A DNA stretch of 64,000 nt from Climacium dendroides (Eukaryota; Streptophyta; Bryopsida; Hypnales; Climaciaceae). The position numbers and the translations under genes were made by a program. The DNA is taken from NCBI GenBank assembly GCA_950106755.1, contig CATNNA010000010.1:186001-250000 (forward strand), read 5' to 3'. The notes under the pieces are model-generated. The model made no database searches. It saw only the letters and a program-made list of their open reading frames with translations, and had not been told where the DNA came from. Shown piece by piece: positions 13,651 to 27,700 of this stretch. Numbering within the stretch: position 1 is the stretch's first letter; each line of letters begins with the position of its first letter.

Positions 13651-15210
13651 AAGTGTGGGGAAGCAATAGGGTTCTCTTAAACTTCATTTTTCCATGAATC
13701 CTAATTATTTCGAAGATTTGCAACTGATGTGTTATGTTTTCGGACAGGCTTCCACGTCAAAACGATATAATTTATCGGTTTGGTTTCTATTAAATACAGC
13801 ATGATTTTTAGAGTCTCCTCTTTTTAAAACCCATTTTAGTTACAAAAGTATGGGGAAGCAATAGGGTTCTCTTAAACTTCATTCCTCCATGAATCCTAAT
13901 TATTTCGAAGATTTGCAACTTATGTGTTATATTTTCGGACATGATTCCACGTCAAAACGATATAATTTATTGGTTTGGTTTCTATTAAATACAGCATGAT
14001 TTTTAGAGTCTCCTTTTTTTAAAACCCATTTCACTTACAAAAGTGTGGGGAAGCAATAGGGTTCTCTTAAACTTCATTTTTCCATGAATCCTAATTATTT
14101 CGAAGATTTGCAACTTATATGTTATGTTTTCGGACATGATTCCACGTCAAAACGATATAATTTATTGGTTTGGTTTCTATTAAATACACCATGATTTTTA
14201 GAGTCTCCTTTTTTTAAAACCCATTTCACTTACAAAAGTATGGGGAAGCAATAGGGTTCTCTTAAACTTCATTTTTCCATGAATCCTAATTATTTCGAAG
14301 ATTTGCAACTTATGTGTTATGTTTTCGGACATGATTCCACGTCAAAACGATATAATTTATTGGTTTGGTTTCTATTAAATACAGCATGATTTTTAGAGTC
14401 TCCTCTTTTTAAAACCCATTTCACTTACAAAAGTATGGGGAAGCAATAGGGTTCTCTTAAACTTCATTCCTCCATGAATCCTAATTATTTCGAAGATTTG
14501 CAACTTGTGTGTTATGTTTTCGGAAAGGCTTCCATGTCAAAACGATATAATTTATTGGTTTCGTTTCTATTAAACACAGCATGATTCTTAGAGTCTCCTT
14601 TTTTTAAAACCCATTTCACTTACAAAAGTGTGGGGAAGCAATAGGGTTCTCTTAAACCTCATTTTTCCATGAATCCTAATTATTTCGAAGATTTGCAACT
14701 TATGTGTTATGTTTTCGGACAGGCTTCCACGTCAAAACGCCATAATTTATTGGTTCGGTTTCTATTAAATACAGCATGATTTTTAGAGTCTCCTCTTTTT
14801 GAAACCCATTTCACTTACAAAAGTGTGGGGAAGCAATAGGGTTCTCTTAAACTTCATTTTTCCATGAATCCTAATTATTTCGAAGATTTGCAACATATGT
14901 GTTATGTTTTCGGACATGATTCCACGTCAAAACGATATAATTTATTGGTTTGGTTTCTATTAAATACAGCATGATTTTTAGAGTCTCCTTTTTTTAAAAC
15001 CCATTTCACTTACAAAAGTGTGGGGAAGTAATAGGGTTCTCTTAAACTTCATTTTTCCATGAATCCTAATTATTTCGAAGATTTGCAACTTATGTGTTAT
15101 GTTTTCGGACATGATTCCCCGTCAAAACGATATAATTTATTGGTTTGGTTTCTATTAAATACAGCATGATTTTTAGAGTCTCCTTTTTTTAAAATCCATT
15201 TCACTTACAA

Positions 15211-16965
15211 AAGTGTGGGGAAGCAATAGGGTTCTCTTAAACTTCATTTTTCCATGAATCCTAATTATTTCGAAGATTTGCAACTTATGTGTTATGTTTT
15301 CGGACATGATTCCACGTCAAAACGATATAATTTATTGGTTTCGTTTCTATTAAACACAGCATGATTCTTAGAGTCTCCTTTTTTTAAAACCCATTTCACT
15401 TACAAAAGTGTGGGGAAGCAATAGGGTTCTCTTAAACCTCATTTTTCCATGAATCCTAATTATTTCGAAGATTTGCAACTTATGTGTTATGTTTTCGGAC
15501 AGGCTTCCACGTCAAAACGCCATAATTTATTGGTTCGGTTTCTATTAAATACAGCATGATTTTTAGAGTCTCCTCTTTTTAAAACCCATTTCACTTACAA
15601 AAGTGTGGGGAAGCAATAGGGTTCTCTTAAACTTCATTTTTCCATGAATCCTAATTATTTCGAAGATTTGCAACTTATGTGTTATGTTTTCGGACATGAT
15701 TCCACGTCAAAACGATATAATTTATTGGTTTCGTTTCTATTAAACACAGCATGATTCTTAGAGTCTCCTTTTTTTAAAACCCATTTCACTTACAAAAGTG
15801 TGGGGAAGCAATAGGGTTCTCTTAAACCTCATTTTTCCATGAATCCTAATTATTTCGAAGATTTGCAACTTATGTGTTATGTTTTCGGACAGGCTTCCAC
15901 GTCAAAACGCCATAATTTATTGGTTCGGTTTCTATTAAATACAGCATGATTTTTAGAGTCTCCTCTTTTTAAAACCCATTTCACTTACAAAAGTGTGGGG
16001 AAGCAATAGGGTTCTCTTAAACTTCATTTTTCCATGAATCCTAATTATTTCGAAGATTTGCAACATATGTGTTATGTTTTCGGACATGATTCCACGTCAA
16101 AACGATATAATTTATTGGTTTGGTTTCTATTAAACACAGCATGATTTTTAGAGTCTCCTTTTTGTAAAACCCGTTTCACTAACAAAAGTGTGGGGAAGCA
16201 ATAGGGTTCTCTTAAACTTCATTTTTCCATGAATCCTAATTATTTCGAAGATTTGCAACTTATGTGTTATGTTTTCGGACATGATTCCACGTCAAAACGA
16301 TATAATTTATTGGTTTGGTTTCTATTAAATACAGCATGATTTTTAGAGTCTCCTTTTTTTAAAACCCATTTCACTTACAAAAGTGTGGGGAAGCAATAGG
16401 GTTCTCTTAAACTTCATTTTTCCATGAATCCTAATTATTTCGAAGATTTGCAACTGATGTGTTATGTTTTCGGACAGGCTTCCACGTCAAAACGATATAA
16501 TTTATCGGTTTGGTTTCTATTAAATACAGCATGATTTTTAGAGTCTCCTCTTTTTAAAACCCATTTTAGTTACAAAAGTATGGGGAAGCAATAGGGTTCT
16601 CTTAAACTTCATTCCTCCATGAATCCTAATTATTTCGAAGATTTGCAACTTATGTGTTATATTTTCGGACATGATTCCACGTCAAAACGATATAATTTAT
16701 TGGTTTGGTTTCTATTAAATACAGCATGATTTTTAGAGTCTCCTTTTTTTAAAACCCATTTCACTTACAAAAGTGTGGGGAAGCAATAGGGTTCTCTTAA
16801 ACTTCATTCCTCCATGAATCCTAATTATTTCGAAGATTTGCAACTTATGTGTTATGTTTTCGGACATGATTCCCCGTCAAAACGATATAATTTATTGGTT
16901 TGGTTTCTATTAAATACAGCATGTTTTTTAGAGTCTCCTTTTTTTAAAACCCATTTCACTTACAA
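15211..16965 (+). repeat. 9-monomer block, copy 2
   Basis: This is the repeat of 11,896-13,650 at 17 monomers. It runs directly into the ACACC/GGAAAGG module at 16,966, whereas copy 1 is followed by an inserted two-unit segment. Comparing the right flanks therefore places a duplication junction close to monomer 71 (13,651). Confidence 0.82.
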
Positions 16966-17745
16966 AAGTGTGGGGAAGCAATAGGGTTCTCTTAAACTTC
17001 ATTTTTCCATGAATCCTAATTATTTCGAAGATTTGCAACTTATATGTTATGTTTTCGGACATGATTCCACGTCAAAACGATATAATTTATTGGTTTGGTT
17101 TCTATTAAATACACCATGATTTTTAGAGTCTCCTTTTTTTAAAACCCATTTCACTTACAAAAGTATGGGGAAGCAATAGGGTTCTCTTAAACTTCATTTT
17201 TCCATGAATCCTAATTATTTCGAAGATTTGCAACTTATGTGTTATGTTTTCGGACATGATTCCACGTCAAAACGATATAATTTATTGGTTTGGTTTCTAT
17301 TAAATACAGCATGATTTTTAGAGTCTCCTCTTTTTAAAACCCATTTCACTTACAAAAGTATGGGGAAGCAATAGGGTTCTCTTAAACTTCATTCCTCCAT
17401 GAATCCTAATTATTTCGAAGATTTGCAACTTGTGTGTTATGTTTTCGGAAAGGCTTCCATGTCAAAACGATATAATTTATTGGTTTCGTTTCTATTAAAC
17501 ACAGCATGATTCTTAGAGTCTCCTTTTTTTAAAACCCATTTCACTTACAAAAGTGTGGGGAAGCAATAGGGTTCTCTTAAACTTCATTCCTCCATGAATC
17601 CTAATTATTTCGAAGATTTGCAACTTATGTGTTATGTTTTCGGACAGGCTTCCATGTCAAAACGATATAATTTATTGGTTTCGTTTCTATTAAACACAAC
17701 ATGATTCTTAGAGTCTCCTTTTTTTAAAACCCATTTCACTTACAA

Positions 17746-19110
17746 AAGTGTGGGGAAGCAACAGGGTTCTCTTAAACTTCATTTTTCCATGAATCCTAAT
17801 TATTTCGAAGATTTGCAACTTATGTGTTATGTTTTCGGACATGATTCCACGTCTAAACGATATAATTTATTGGTTTGGTTTCTATTAAACACAGCATGAT
17901 TCTTAGAGTCTCCTTTTTTTAAAACCCATTTCACTTACAAAAGTGTGGGGAAGCAATAGGGTTCTCTTAAACCTCATTTTTCCATGAATCCTAATTATTT
18001 CGAAGATTTGCAACTTATGTGTTATGTTTTCGGACAGGCTTCCACGTCAAAACGCCATAATTTATTGGTTCGGTTTCTATTAAATACAGCATGATTTTTA
18101 GAGTCTCCTCTTTTTAAAACCCATTTCACTTACAAAAGTGTGGGGAAGCAATAGGGTTCTCTTAAACTTCATTTTTCCATGAATCCTAATTATTTCGAAG
18201 ATTTGCAACTTATGTGTTATGTTTTCGGACATGATTCCACGTCAAAACGATATAATTTATTGGTTTGGTTTCTATTAAATACAACATGATTTTTAGAGTC
18301 TCCTTTTTTTAAAACCCATTTCACTTACAAAAGTATGGGGAAGCAATAGGGTTCTCTTAAACTTCATTTTTCCATGAATCCTAATTATTTCGAAGATTTG
18401 CAACTTATGTGTTATGTTTTCGGACATGATTCCACGTCAAAACGATATAATTTATTGGTTTGGTTTCTATTAAATACAGCATGATTTTTAGAGTCTCCTC
18501 TTTTTAAAACCCATTTCACTTACAAAAGTATGGGGAAGCAATAGGGTTCTCTTAAACTTCATTCCTCCATGAATCCTAATTATTTCGAAGATTTGCAACT
18601 TGTGTGTTATGTTTTCGGAAAGGCTTCCATGTCAAAACGATATAATTTATTGGTTTCGTTTCTATTAAACACAGCATGATTCTTAGAGTCTCCTTTTTTT
18701 AAAACCCATTTCACTTACAAAAGTGTGGGGAAGCAATAGGGTTCTCTTAAACTTCATTCCTCCATGAATCCTAATTATTTCGAAGATTTGCAACTTATGT
18801 GTTATGTTTTCGGACAGGCTTCCATGTCAAAACGATATAATTTATTGGTTTCGTTTCTATTAAACACAACATGATTCTTAGAGTCTCCTTTTTTTAAAAC
18901 CCATTTCACTTACAAAAGTGTGGGGAAGCAATAGGGTTCTCTTAAACTTCATTTTTCCATGAATCCTAATTATTTCGAAGATTTGCAACTTATGTGTTAT
19001 GTTTTCGGACATGATTCCACGTCAAAACGATATAATTTATTGGTTTCGTTTCTATTAAACACAGCATGATTCTTAGAGTCTCCTTTTTTTAAAACCCATT
19101 TCACTTACAA
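17746..19110 (+). repeat. 7-monomer ACAAC block, copy 1 (16-monomer spacing)
   Basis: Monomers 92-98 run AACAGGG unit, ACCTC/GCCAT unit, ACAACATG unit, AAGTATGGGG + CCTC, TTGTGTG/GGAAAGG unit, ACAACATG with TTCCATG, then a TAAACACAG unit. Monomers 108-114 (20,866-22,230) repeat this at 3,120 bp. Four substitutions were noticed: GTCTAAAC and TGG/TCG in the first unit, GAATTC in monomer 111, and TCG/TGG in the last unit. Confidence 0.82.
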
Positions 19111-19305
19111 AAGTATGGGGAAGCAATAGGGTTCTCTTAAACTTCATTCCTCCATGAATCCTAATTATTTCGAAGATTTGCAACTTATGTGTTATGTTTC
19201 CGGACATGATTCCACGTCAAAACGATATAATTTATTGGTTTGGTTTCTATTAAATACAGCATGATTTTTAAAGTCTCCTTTTTTTAAAACCCATTTCACT
19301 TACAA

Positions 19306-20085
19306 AAGTGTGGGGAAGCAATAGGGTTCTCTTAAACTTCATTTTTCCATGAATCCTAATTATTTCGAAGATTTGCAACTTATGTGTTATGTTTTCGGAC
19401 AGGCTTCCACGTGAAAACGATATAATTTATCGGTTTGGTTTCTATTAAATACAGCATGATTTTTAGAGTCTCCTCTTTTTAAAACCCATTTTAGTTACAA
19501 AAGTATGGGGAAGCAATAGGGTTCTCTTAAACTTCATTCCTCCATGAATCCTAATTATTTCGAAGATTTGCAACATATGTGTTATATTTTCGGACATGAT
19601 TCCACGTCAAAACGATATAATTTATTGGTTTGGTTTCGATTAAATACAGCATGATTTTTAAAGTCTCCTTTTTTTAAAACCCATTTCACTTACAAAAGTG
19701 TGGGGAAGCAATAGGGTTCTCTTAAACTTCATTTTTCCATGAATCCTAATTATTTCGAAGATTTGCAACTTATGTGTTATGTTTTCGGACAGGCTTCCAC
19801 GTGAAAACGATATAATTTATCGGTTTGGTTTCTATTAAATACAGCATGATTTTTAGAGTCTCCTCTTTTTAAAACCCATTTTAGTTACAAAAGTATGGGG
19901 AAGCAATAGGGTTCTCTTAAACTTCATTCCTCCATGAATCCTAATTATTTCGAAGATTTGCAACATATGTGTTATATTTTCGGACATGATTCCACGTCAA
20001 AACGATATAATTTATTGGTTTGGTTTCTATTAAATACAGCATGATTTTTAGAGTCTCCTTTTTTTAAAACCCATTTCACTTACAA
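19306..20085 (+). repeat. Dimer tandem duplication (2 x 390 bp)
   Basis: Monomers 100-101 and 102-103 are both an AGGCTTCCACGTG unit (TTTTAGTTACAA end) followed by a CAACATATG + GTTATATTTT unit. Two differences were seen, both in the second unit: TTTCGAT against TTTCTAT, and TTTTTAAAG against TTTTTAGAG. The combination of CAACATATG with GTTATATTTT occurs only in these two units. Confidence 0.82.
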
Positions 20086-20865
20086 AAGTGTGGGGAAGCA
20101 ATAGGGTTCTCTTAAACTTCATTCCTCCATGAATCCTAATTATTTCGAAGATTTGCAACTTATGTGTTATGTTTTCGGACATGATTCCCCGTCAAAACGA
20201 TATAATTTATTGGTTTGGTTTCTATTAAATACAGCATGTTTTTTAGAGTCTCCTTTTTTTAAAACCCATTTCACTTACAAAAGTGTGGGGAAGCAATAGA
20301 GTTCTCTTAAACTTCATTTTTCCATGAATCCTAATTATTTCGAAGATTTGCAACTTATATGTTATGTTTTCGGACATGATTCCACGTCAAAACGATATAA
20401 TTTATTGGTTTGGTTTCTATTAAATACACCATGATTTTTAGAGTCTCCTTTTTTTAAAACCCATTTCACTTACAAAAGTATGGGGAAGCAATAGGGTTCT
20501 CTTAAACTTCATTTTTCCATGAATCCTAATTATTTCGAAGATTTGCAACTTATGTGTTATGTTTTCGGACATGATTCCACGTCAAAACGATATAATTTAT
20601 TGGTTTGGTTTCTATTAAATACAGCATGATTTTTAGAGTCTCCTCTTTTTAAAACCCATTTCACTTACAAAAGTATGGGGAAGCAATAGGGTTCTCTTAA
20701 ACTTCATTCCTCCATGAATCCTAATTATTTCGAAGATTTGCAACTTGTGTGTTATGTTTTCGGAAAGGCTTCCATGTCAAAACGATATAATTTATTGGTT
20801 TCGTTTCTATTAAACACAGCATGATTCTTAGAGTCTCCTTTTTTTAAAACCCATTTCACTTACAA

Positions 20866-22230
20866 AAGTGTGGGGAAGCAACAGGGTTCTCTTAAACTTC
20901 ATTTTTCCATGAATCCTAATTATTTCGAAGATTTGCAACTTATGTGTTATGTTTTCGGACATGATTCCACGTCAAAACGATATAATTTATTGGTTTCGTT
21001 TCTATTAAACACAGCATGATTCTTAGAGTCTCCTTTTTTTAAAACCCATTTCACTTACAAAAGTGTGGGGAAGCAATAGGGTTCTCTTAAACCTCATTTT
21101 TCCATGAATCCTAATTATTTCGAAGATTTGCAACTTATGTGTTATGTTTTCGGACAGGCTTCCACGTCAAAACGCCATAATTTATTGGTTCGGTTTCTAT
21201 TAAATACAGCATGATTTTTAGAGTCTCCTCTTTTTAAAACCCATTTCACTTACAAAAGTGTGGGGAAGCAATAGGGTTCTCTTAAACTTCATTTTTCCAT
21301 GAATCCTAATTATTTCGAAGATTTGCAACTTATGTGTTATGTTTTCGGACATGATTCCACGTCAAAACGATATAATTTATTGGTTTGGTTTCTATTAAAT
21401 ACAACATGATTTTTAGAGTCTCCTTTTTTTAAAACCCATTTCACTTACAAAAGTATGGGGAAGCAATAGGGTTCTCTTAAACTTCATTTTTCCATGAATT
21501 CTAATTATTTCGAAGATTTGCAACTTATGTGTTATGTTTTCGGACATGATTCCACGTCAAAACGATATAATTTATTGGTTTGGTTTCTATTAAATACAGC
21601 ATGATTTTTAGAGTCTCCTCTTTTTAAAACCCATTTCACTTACAAAAGTATGGGGAAGCAATAGGGTTCTCTTAAACTTCATTCCTCCATGAATCCTAAT
21701 TATTTCGAAGATTTGCAACTTGTGTGTTATGTTTTCGGAAAGGCTTCCATGTCAAAACGATATAATTTATTGGTTTCGTTTCTATTAAACACAGCATGAT
21801 TCTTAGAGTCTCCTTTTTTTAAAACCCATTTCACTTACAAAAGTGTGGGGAAGCAATAGGGTTCTCTTAAACTTCATTCCTCCATGAATCCTAATTATTT
21901 CGAAGATTTGCAACTTATGTGTTATGTTTTCGGACAGGCTTCCATGTCAAAACGATATAATTTATTGGTTTCGTTTCTATTAAACACAACATGATTCTTA
22001 GAGTCTCCTTTTTTTAAAACCCATTTCACTTACAAAAGTGTGGGGAAGCAATAGGGTTCTCTTAAACTTCATTTTTCCATGAATCCTAATTATTTCGAAG
22101 ATTTGCAACTTATGTGTTATGTTTTCGGACATGATTCCACGTCAAAACGATATAATTTATTGGTTTGGTTTCTATTAAACACAGCATGATTCTTAGAGTC
22201 TCCTTTTTTTAAAACCCATTTCACTTACAA
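20866..22230 (+). repeat. 7-monomer ACAAC block, copy 2
   Basis: This is the repeat of 17,746-19,110. It contains a private C-to-T change in monomer 111 that makes an EcoRI site (GAATTC, 21,496-21,501). I did not see that site in any other unit, so it marks this copy. Confidence 0.82.
21496..21501 (+). other. Private EcoRI site in monomer 111
   Basis: A C-to-T change at unit position 50 gives GAATTC. Other units read GAATCC. It is useful as a single-copy marker within the array. Confidence 0.85.
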
Positions 22231-22620
22231 AAGTGTGGGGAAGCAATAGGGTTCTCTTAAACTTCATTCCTCCATGAATCCTAATTATTTCGAAGATTTG
22301 CAACTTATGTGTTATGTTTTCGGACATGATTCCCCGTCAAAACGATATAATTTATTGGTTTGGTTTCTATTAAATACAGCATGCTTTTTAGAGTCTCCTT
22401 TTTTTAAAACCCATTTCACTTACAAAAGTGTGGGGAAGCAATAGGGTTCTCTTAAACTTCATTTTTCCATGAATCCTAATTATTTCGAAGATTTGCAACT
22501 TATGTGTTATGTTTTCGGACATGATTCCACGTCAAAACGATATAATTTATTGGTTTGGTTTCTATTAAATACAACATGATTTTTAGAGTCTCCTTTTTTT
22601 AAAACCCATTTCACTTACAA

Positions 22621-24180
22621 AAGTGTGGGGAAGCAACAGGGTTCTCTTAAACTTCATTTTTCCATGAATCCTAATTATTTCGAAGATTTGCAACTTATGT
22701 GTTATGTTTTCGGACATGATTCCACGTCAAAACGATATAATTTATTGGTTTCGTTTCTATTAAACACAGCATGATTCTTAGAGTCTCCTTTTTTTAAAAC
22801 CCATTTCACTTACAAAAGTGTGGGGAAGTAATAGGGTTCTCTTAAACTTCATTTTTCCATGAATCCTAATTATTTCGAAGATTTGCAACTTATGTGTTAT
22901 GTTTTTGGACATGATTCCCCGTCAAAACGATATAATTTATTGGTTTGGTTTCTATTAAATACAGCATGATTTTTAGAGTCTCCTTTTTTTAAAACCCATT
23001 TCACTTACAAAAGTGTGGGGAAGCAATAGGGTTCTCTTAAACTTCATTTTTCCATGAATCCTAATTATTTCGAAGATTTGCAACTTATGTGTTATGTTTT
23101 CGGACAGGCTTCCACGTGAAAACGATATAATTTATCGGTTTGGTTTCTATTAAATACAGCATGATTTTTAGAGTCTCCTCTTTTTAAAACCCATTTTAGT
23201 TACAAAAGTATGGGGAAGCAATAGGGTTCTCTTAAACTTCATTCCTCCATGAATCCTAATTATTTCGAAGATTTGCAACTTATGTGTTATATTTTCGGAC
23301 ATGATTCCACGTCAAAACGATATAATTTATTGGTTTGGTTTCTATTAAATACAGCATGATTTTTAGAGTCTCCTTTTTTTAAAACCCATTTCACTTACAA
23401 AAGTGTGGGGAAGCAACAGGGTTCTCTTAAACTTCATTTTTCCATGAATCCTAATTATTTCGAAGATTTGCAACTTATGTGTTATGTTTTCGGACATGAT
23501 TCCACGTCAAAACGATATAATTTATTGGTTTCGTTTCTATTAAACACAGCATGATTCTTAGAGTCTCCTTTTTTTAAAACCCATTTCACTTACAAAAGTG
23601 TGGGGAAGTAATAGGGTTCTCTTAAACTTCATTTTTCCATGAATCCTAATTATTTCGAAGATTTGCAACTTATGTGTTATGTTTTTGGACATGATTCCCC
23701 GTCAAAACGATATAATTTATTGGTTTGGTTTCTATTAAATACAGCATGATTTTTAGAGTCTCCTTTTTTTAAAACCCATTTCACTTACAAAAGTGTGGGG
23801 AAGCAATAGGGTTCTCTTAAACTTCATTTTTCCATGAATCCTAATTATTTCGAAGATTTGCAACTTATGTGTTATGTTTTCGGACAGGCTTCCACGTGAA
23901 AACGATATAATTTATCGGTTTGGTTTCTATTAAATACAGCATGATTTTTAGAGTCTCCTCTTTTTAAAACCCATTTTAGTTACAAAAGTATGGGGAAGCA
24001 ATAGGGTTCTCTTAAACTTCATTCCTCCATGAATCCTAATTATTTCGAAGATTTGCAACTTATGTGTTATATTTTCGGACATGATTCCACGTCAAAACGA
24101 TATAATTTATTGGTTTGGTTTCTATTAAATACAGCATGATTTTTAGAGTCTCCTTTTTTTAAAACCCATTTCACTTACAA
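22621..24180 (+). repeat. Perfect tandem duplication of 4 monomers (2 x 780 bp)
   Basis: Monomers 117-120 (22,621-23,400) and 121-124 (23,401-24,180) read as identical over all 780 bases in a line-by-line comparison. The four units are AACAGGG with TCG..TAAAC; AAGTAATAGG with GTTTTTGG and TCCCCG; AGGCTTCCACGTG; and GTTATATTTT. Both flanks differ (monomer 116 has ACAAC, monomer 125 has ATGTTTT). The rare AAGTAATAGG plus GTTTTTGG unit is found in the window in this exact form only here. Confidence 0.92.
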
Positions 24181-24765
24181 AAGTGTGGGGAAGCAATAGG
24201 GTTCTCTTAAACTTCATTCCTCCATGAATCCTAATTATTTCGAAGATTTGCAACTTATGTGTTATGTTTTCGGACATGATTCCCCGTCAAAACGATATAA
24301 TTTATTGGTTTGGTTTCTATTAAATACAGCATGTTTTTTAGAGTCTCCTTTTTTTAAAACCCATTTCACTTACAAAAGTGTGGGGAAGCAATAGGGTTCT
24401 CTTAAACTTCATTTTTCCATGAATCCTAATTATTTCGAAGATTTGCAACTTATGTGTTATGTTTTCGGACAGGCTTCCATGTCAAAACGATATAATTTAT
24501 TGGTTTCGATTCTATTAAACACAACATGATTCTTAGAGTCTCCTTTTTTTAAAACCCATTTCACTTACAAAAGTGTGGGGAAGCAACAGGGTTCTCTTAA
24601 ACTTCATTTTTCCATGAATCCTAATTATTTCGAAGATTTGCAACTTATGTGTTATGTTTTCGGACATGATTCCACGTCAAAACGATATAATTTATTGGTT
24701 TTGTTTCTATTAAACACAGCATGATTTTTAGAGTCTCCTTTTTTTAAAACCCATTTCACTTACAA
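24181..24765 (+). repeat. 3-monomer block, also at 29,836-30,420
   Basis: Monomers 125-127 (ATGTTTTTTA; TTCCATG with TTTCGATTCTATTAAAC; AACAGGG with TTTTGTTTC and TAAAC) recur as monomers 154-156 at 29 x 195 = 5,655 bp. The only difference seen is CATTCC against CATTTT in the first unit. The second copy lies inside domain C among units of a different type, so it is a domain B fragment embedded in C. Confidence 0.82.
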
Positions 24766-27700
24766 AAGTGTGGGGAAGCAATAGGGTTCTCTTAAACTTC
24801 ATTTTTCCATGAATCCTAATTATTTCGAAGATTTGCAACTTATGTGTTATGTTTTCGGACAGGCTTCCACGTCAAAACGATGTAATTTATTGGTTTGGTT
24901 TCTATTAAATACAGCATGATTTTTAGAGTCTCCTCTTTTTAAAACCCATTTCACTTACAAAAGTATGGGGAAGCAATAGGGTTCTCTTAAACTTCATTTT
25001 TCCATGAATCCTAATTATTTCGAAGATTTGCAACTTGTGTGTTATGTTTTCGGACAGGCTTCCACGTCAAAACGATATAATTTATTGGTTTGGTTTCTAT
25101 TAAATACAGCATGATTTTTAGAGTCTCCTTTTTTTAAAACCCATTTCACTTACAAAAGTGTGGGGAAGCAATAGGGTTCTCTTAAACTTCATTCCTCCAT
25201 GAATCCTAATTATTTCGAAGATTTGCAACTTATGTGTTATGTTTTCGGACAGGCTTCCACGTCAAAACGATATAATTTATTGGTTTGGTTTCTATTAAAT
25301 ACAGCATGATTTTTAGAGTCTCCTTTTTTTAAAACCCATTTCACTTACAAAAGTGTGGGGAAGCAATAGGGTTCTCTTAAACTTCATTTTTCCATGAATC
25401 CTAATTATTTCGAAGATTTGCAACTTATGTGTTATGTTTTCGGACATGATTCCACGTCAAAACGATATAATTTATTGGTTTGGTTTCGATTAAATACAGC
25501 ATGATTTTTAGAGTCTCCTTTTTTTAAAACCCATTTCACTTACAAAAGTGTGGGGAAGTAATAGGGTTCTCTTAAACTTCGTTTTTCCATGAATCCTAAT
25601 TATTTCGAAGATTTGCAACTTATGTGTTATGTTTTCGGACATGATTCCACGTCAAAACGATATAATTTATTGGTTTGGTTTCTATTAAATACAGCATGAT
25701 TTTTAGAGTCTCCTTTTTTTAAAACCCATTTCACTTACAAAAGTATGGGGAAGCAATAGGGTTCTCTTAAACTTCATTTTTCCATGAATCCTAATTATTT
25801 CGAAGATTTGCAACTTATGTGTTATGTTTTCGGACATGATTCCACGTCAAAACGATATAATTTATTGGTTTGGTTTCTATTAAATACAGCATGATTTTTA
25901 GAGTCTCCTTTTTTTAAAACCCATTTCACTTACAAAAGTGTGGGGAAGCAATAGGGTTCTCTTAAACTTCATTCCTCCATGAATCCTAATTATTTCGAAG
26001 ATTCGCAACTTATGTGTTATGTTTTCGGACATGATTCCACGTCAAAACGATATAATTTATTGGTTTGGTTTCGATTAAATACAGCATGATTTTTAGAGTC
26101 TCCTTTTTTTAAAACCCATTTCACTTACAAAAGTGTGGGGAAGTAATAGGGTTCTCTTAAACTTCGTTTTTCCATGAATCCTAATTATTTCGAAGATTTG
26201 CAACTTATGTGTTATGTTTTCGGACATGATTCCACGTCAAAACGATATAATTTATTGGTTTGGTTTCTATTAAATACAGCATGATTTTTAGAGTCTCCTT
26301 TTTTTAAAACCCATTTCACTTACAAAAGTATGGGGAAGCAATAGGGTTCTCTTAAACTTCATTTTTCCATGAATCCTAATTATTTCGAAGATTTGCAACT
26401 TATGTGTTATGTTTTTGGACATGATTCCCCGTCAAAACGATATAATTTATTGGTTTGGTTTCTATTAAATACAGCATGATTTTTAGAGTCTCCTTTTTTT
26501 AAAACCCATTTCACTTACAAAAGTGTGGGGAAGCAATAGGGTTCTCTTAAACTTCATTCCTCCATGAATCCTAATTATTTCGAAGATTTGCAACTTATGT
26601 GTTATGTTTTCGGACATGATTCCACATCAAAACGATATAATTTATTGGTTTGGTTTCTATTAAATACAGCATGATTTTTAGAGTCTCCTTCTTCTAAAAC
26701 CCATTTCACTTACAAAAGTGTGGGGAAGCAATAGGGTTCTCTTAAACTTCATTCCTCCATGAATCCTAATTATTTCGAAGATTTGCAACTTATGTGTTAT
26801 GTTTTCGGACAGGCTTCCACGTCAAAACGATATAATTTATTGGTTTGGTTTCTATTAAATACAGCATGATTTTTAGAGTCTCCTTTTTTTAAAACCCATT
26901 TCACTTACAAAAGTGTGGGGAAGCAATAGGGTTCTCTTAAACTTCATTCCTCCATGAATCCTAATTATTTCGAAGATTTGCAACTTATGTGTTATATTTT
27001 CGGACAGGCTTCCATGTCAAAACGATATAATTTATTGGTTTGGTTTCTATTAAATACAGCATGATTTTTAGAGTCTCCTTTTTTTAAAACCCATTTCACT
27101 TACAAAAGTGTGGGGAAGCAATAGGGTTCTCTTAAACTTCATTCCTCCATGAATCCTAATTATTTCGAAGATTTGCAACTTATGTGTTATGTTTTCGGAC
27201 ATGATTCCACATCAAAACGATATAATTTATTGGTTTGGTTTCTATTAAATACAGCATGATTTTTAGAGTCTCCTTTTTTTAAAACCCATTTCACTTACAA
27301 AAGTGTGGGGAAGCAATAGGGTTCTCTTAAACTTCATTCCTCCATGAATCCTAATTATTTCGAAGATTTGCAACTTATGTGTTATGTTTTCGGACAGGCT
27401 TCCATGTCAAAACGATATAATTTATTGGTTTCGTTTCTATTAAATACAGCATGATTTTTAGAGTCTCCTCTTTTTAAAACCCATTTCACTTAGGAAAGTA
27501 TAGAGAAGCAATAGGGTTCTCTTAAACTTCATTTTTCCATGAATCCTAATTATTTCGAAGATTTGCAACTTATGTGTTATGTTTTCGGACATGATTCCAC
27601 GTCAAAACGATATAATTTATTGGTTTGGTTTCTATTAAATACAGCATGATTTTTAGAGTCTCCTTTTTTTAAAACCCATTTCACTTACAAAAGTGTGGGG

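Larger units (their letters stand above)
10921..24765 (+). repeat. Domain B: monomers 57-127
   Basis: This domain is defined by modules absent from domain A: units with ATGTTTTTTA, TATATGTTAT plus ACACCATG, TTGTGTG plus CGGAAAGG, AACAGGG near the unit start, and ACAACATG. The ACCTC plus GCCAT plus GGTTCGG unit type is shared with domain A. The modules recur in different orders (monomers 57-60, 87-90 and 104-107 in one order; 70-75 with two extra monomers between), so there is no single higher-order period. Spacings of 2, 3, 4, 16, 17 and 30 monomers are all seen. Confidence 0.75.
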
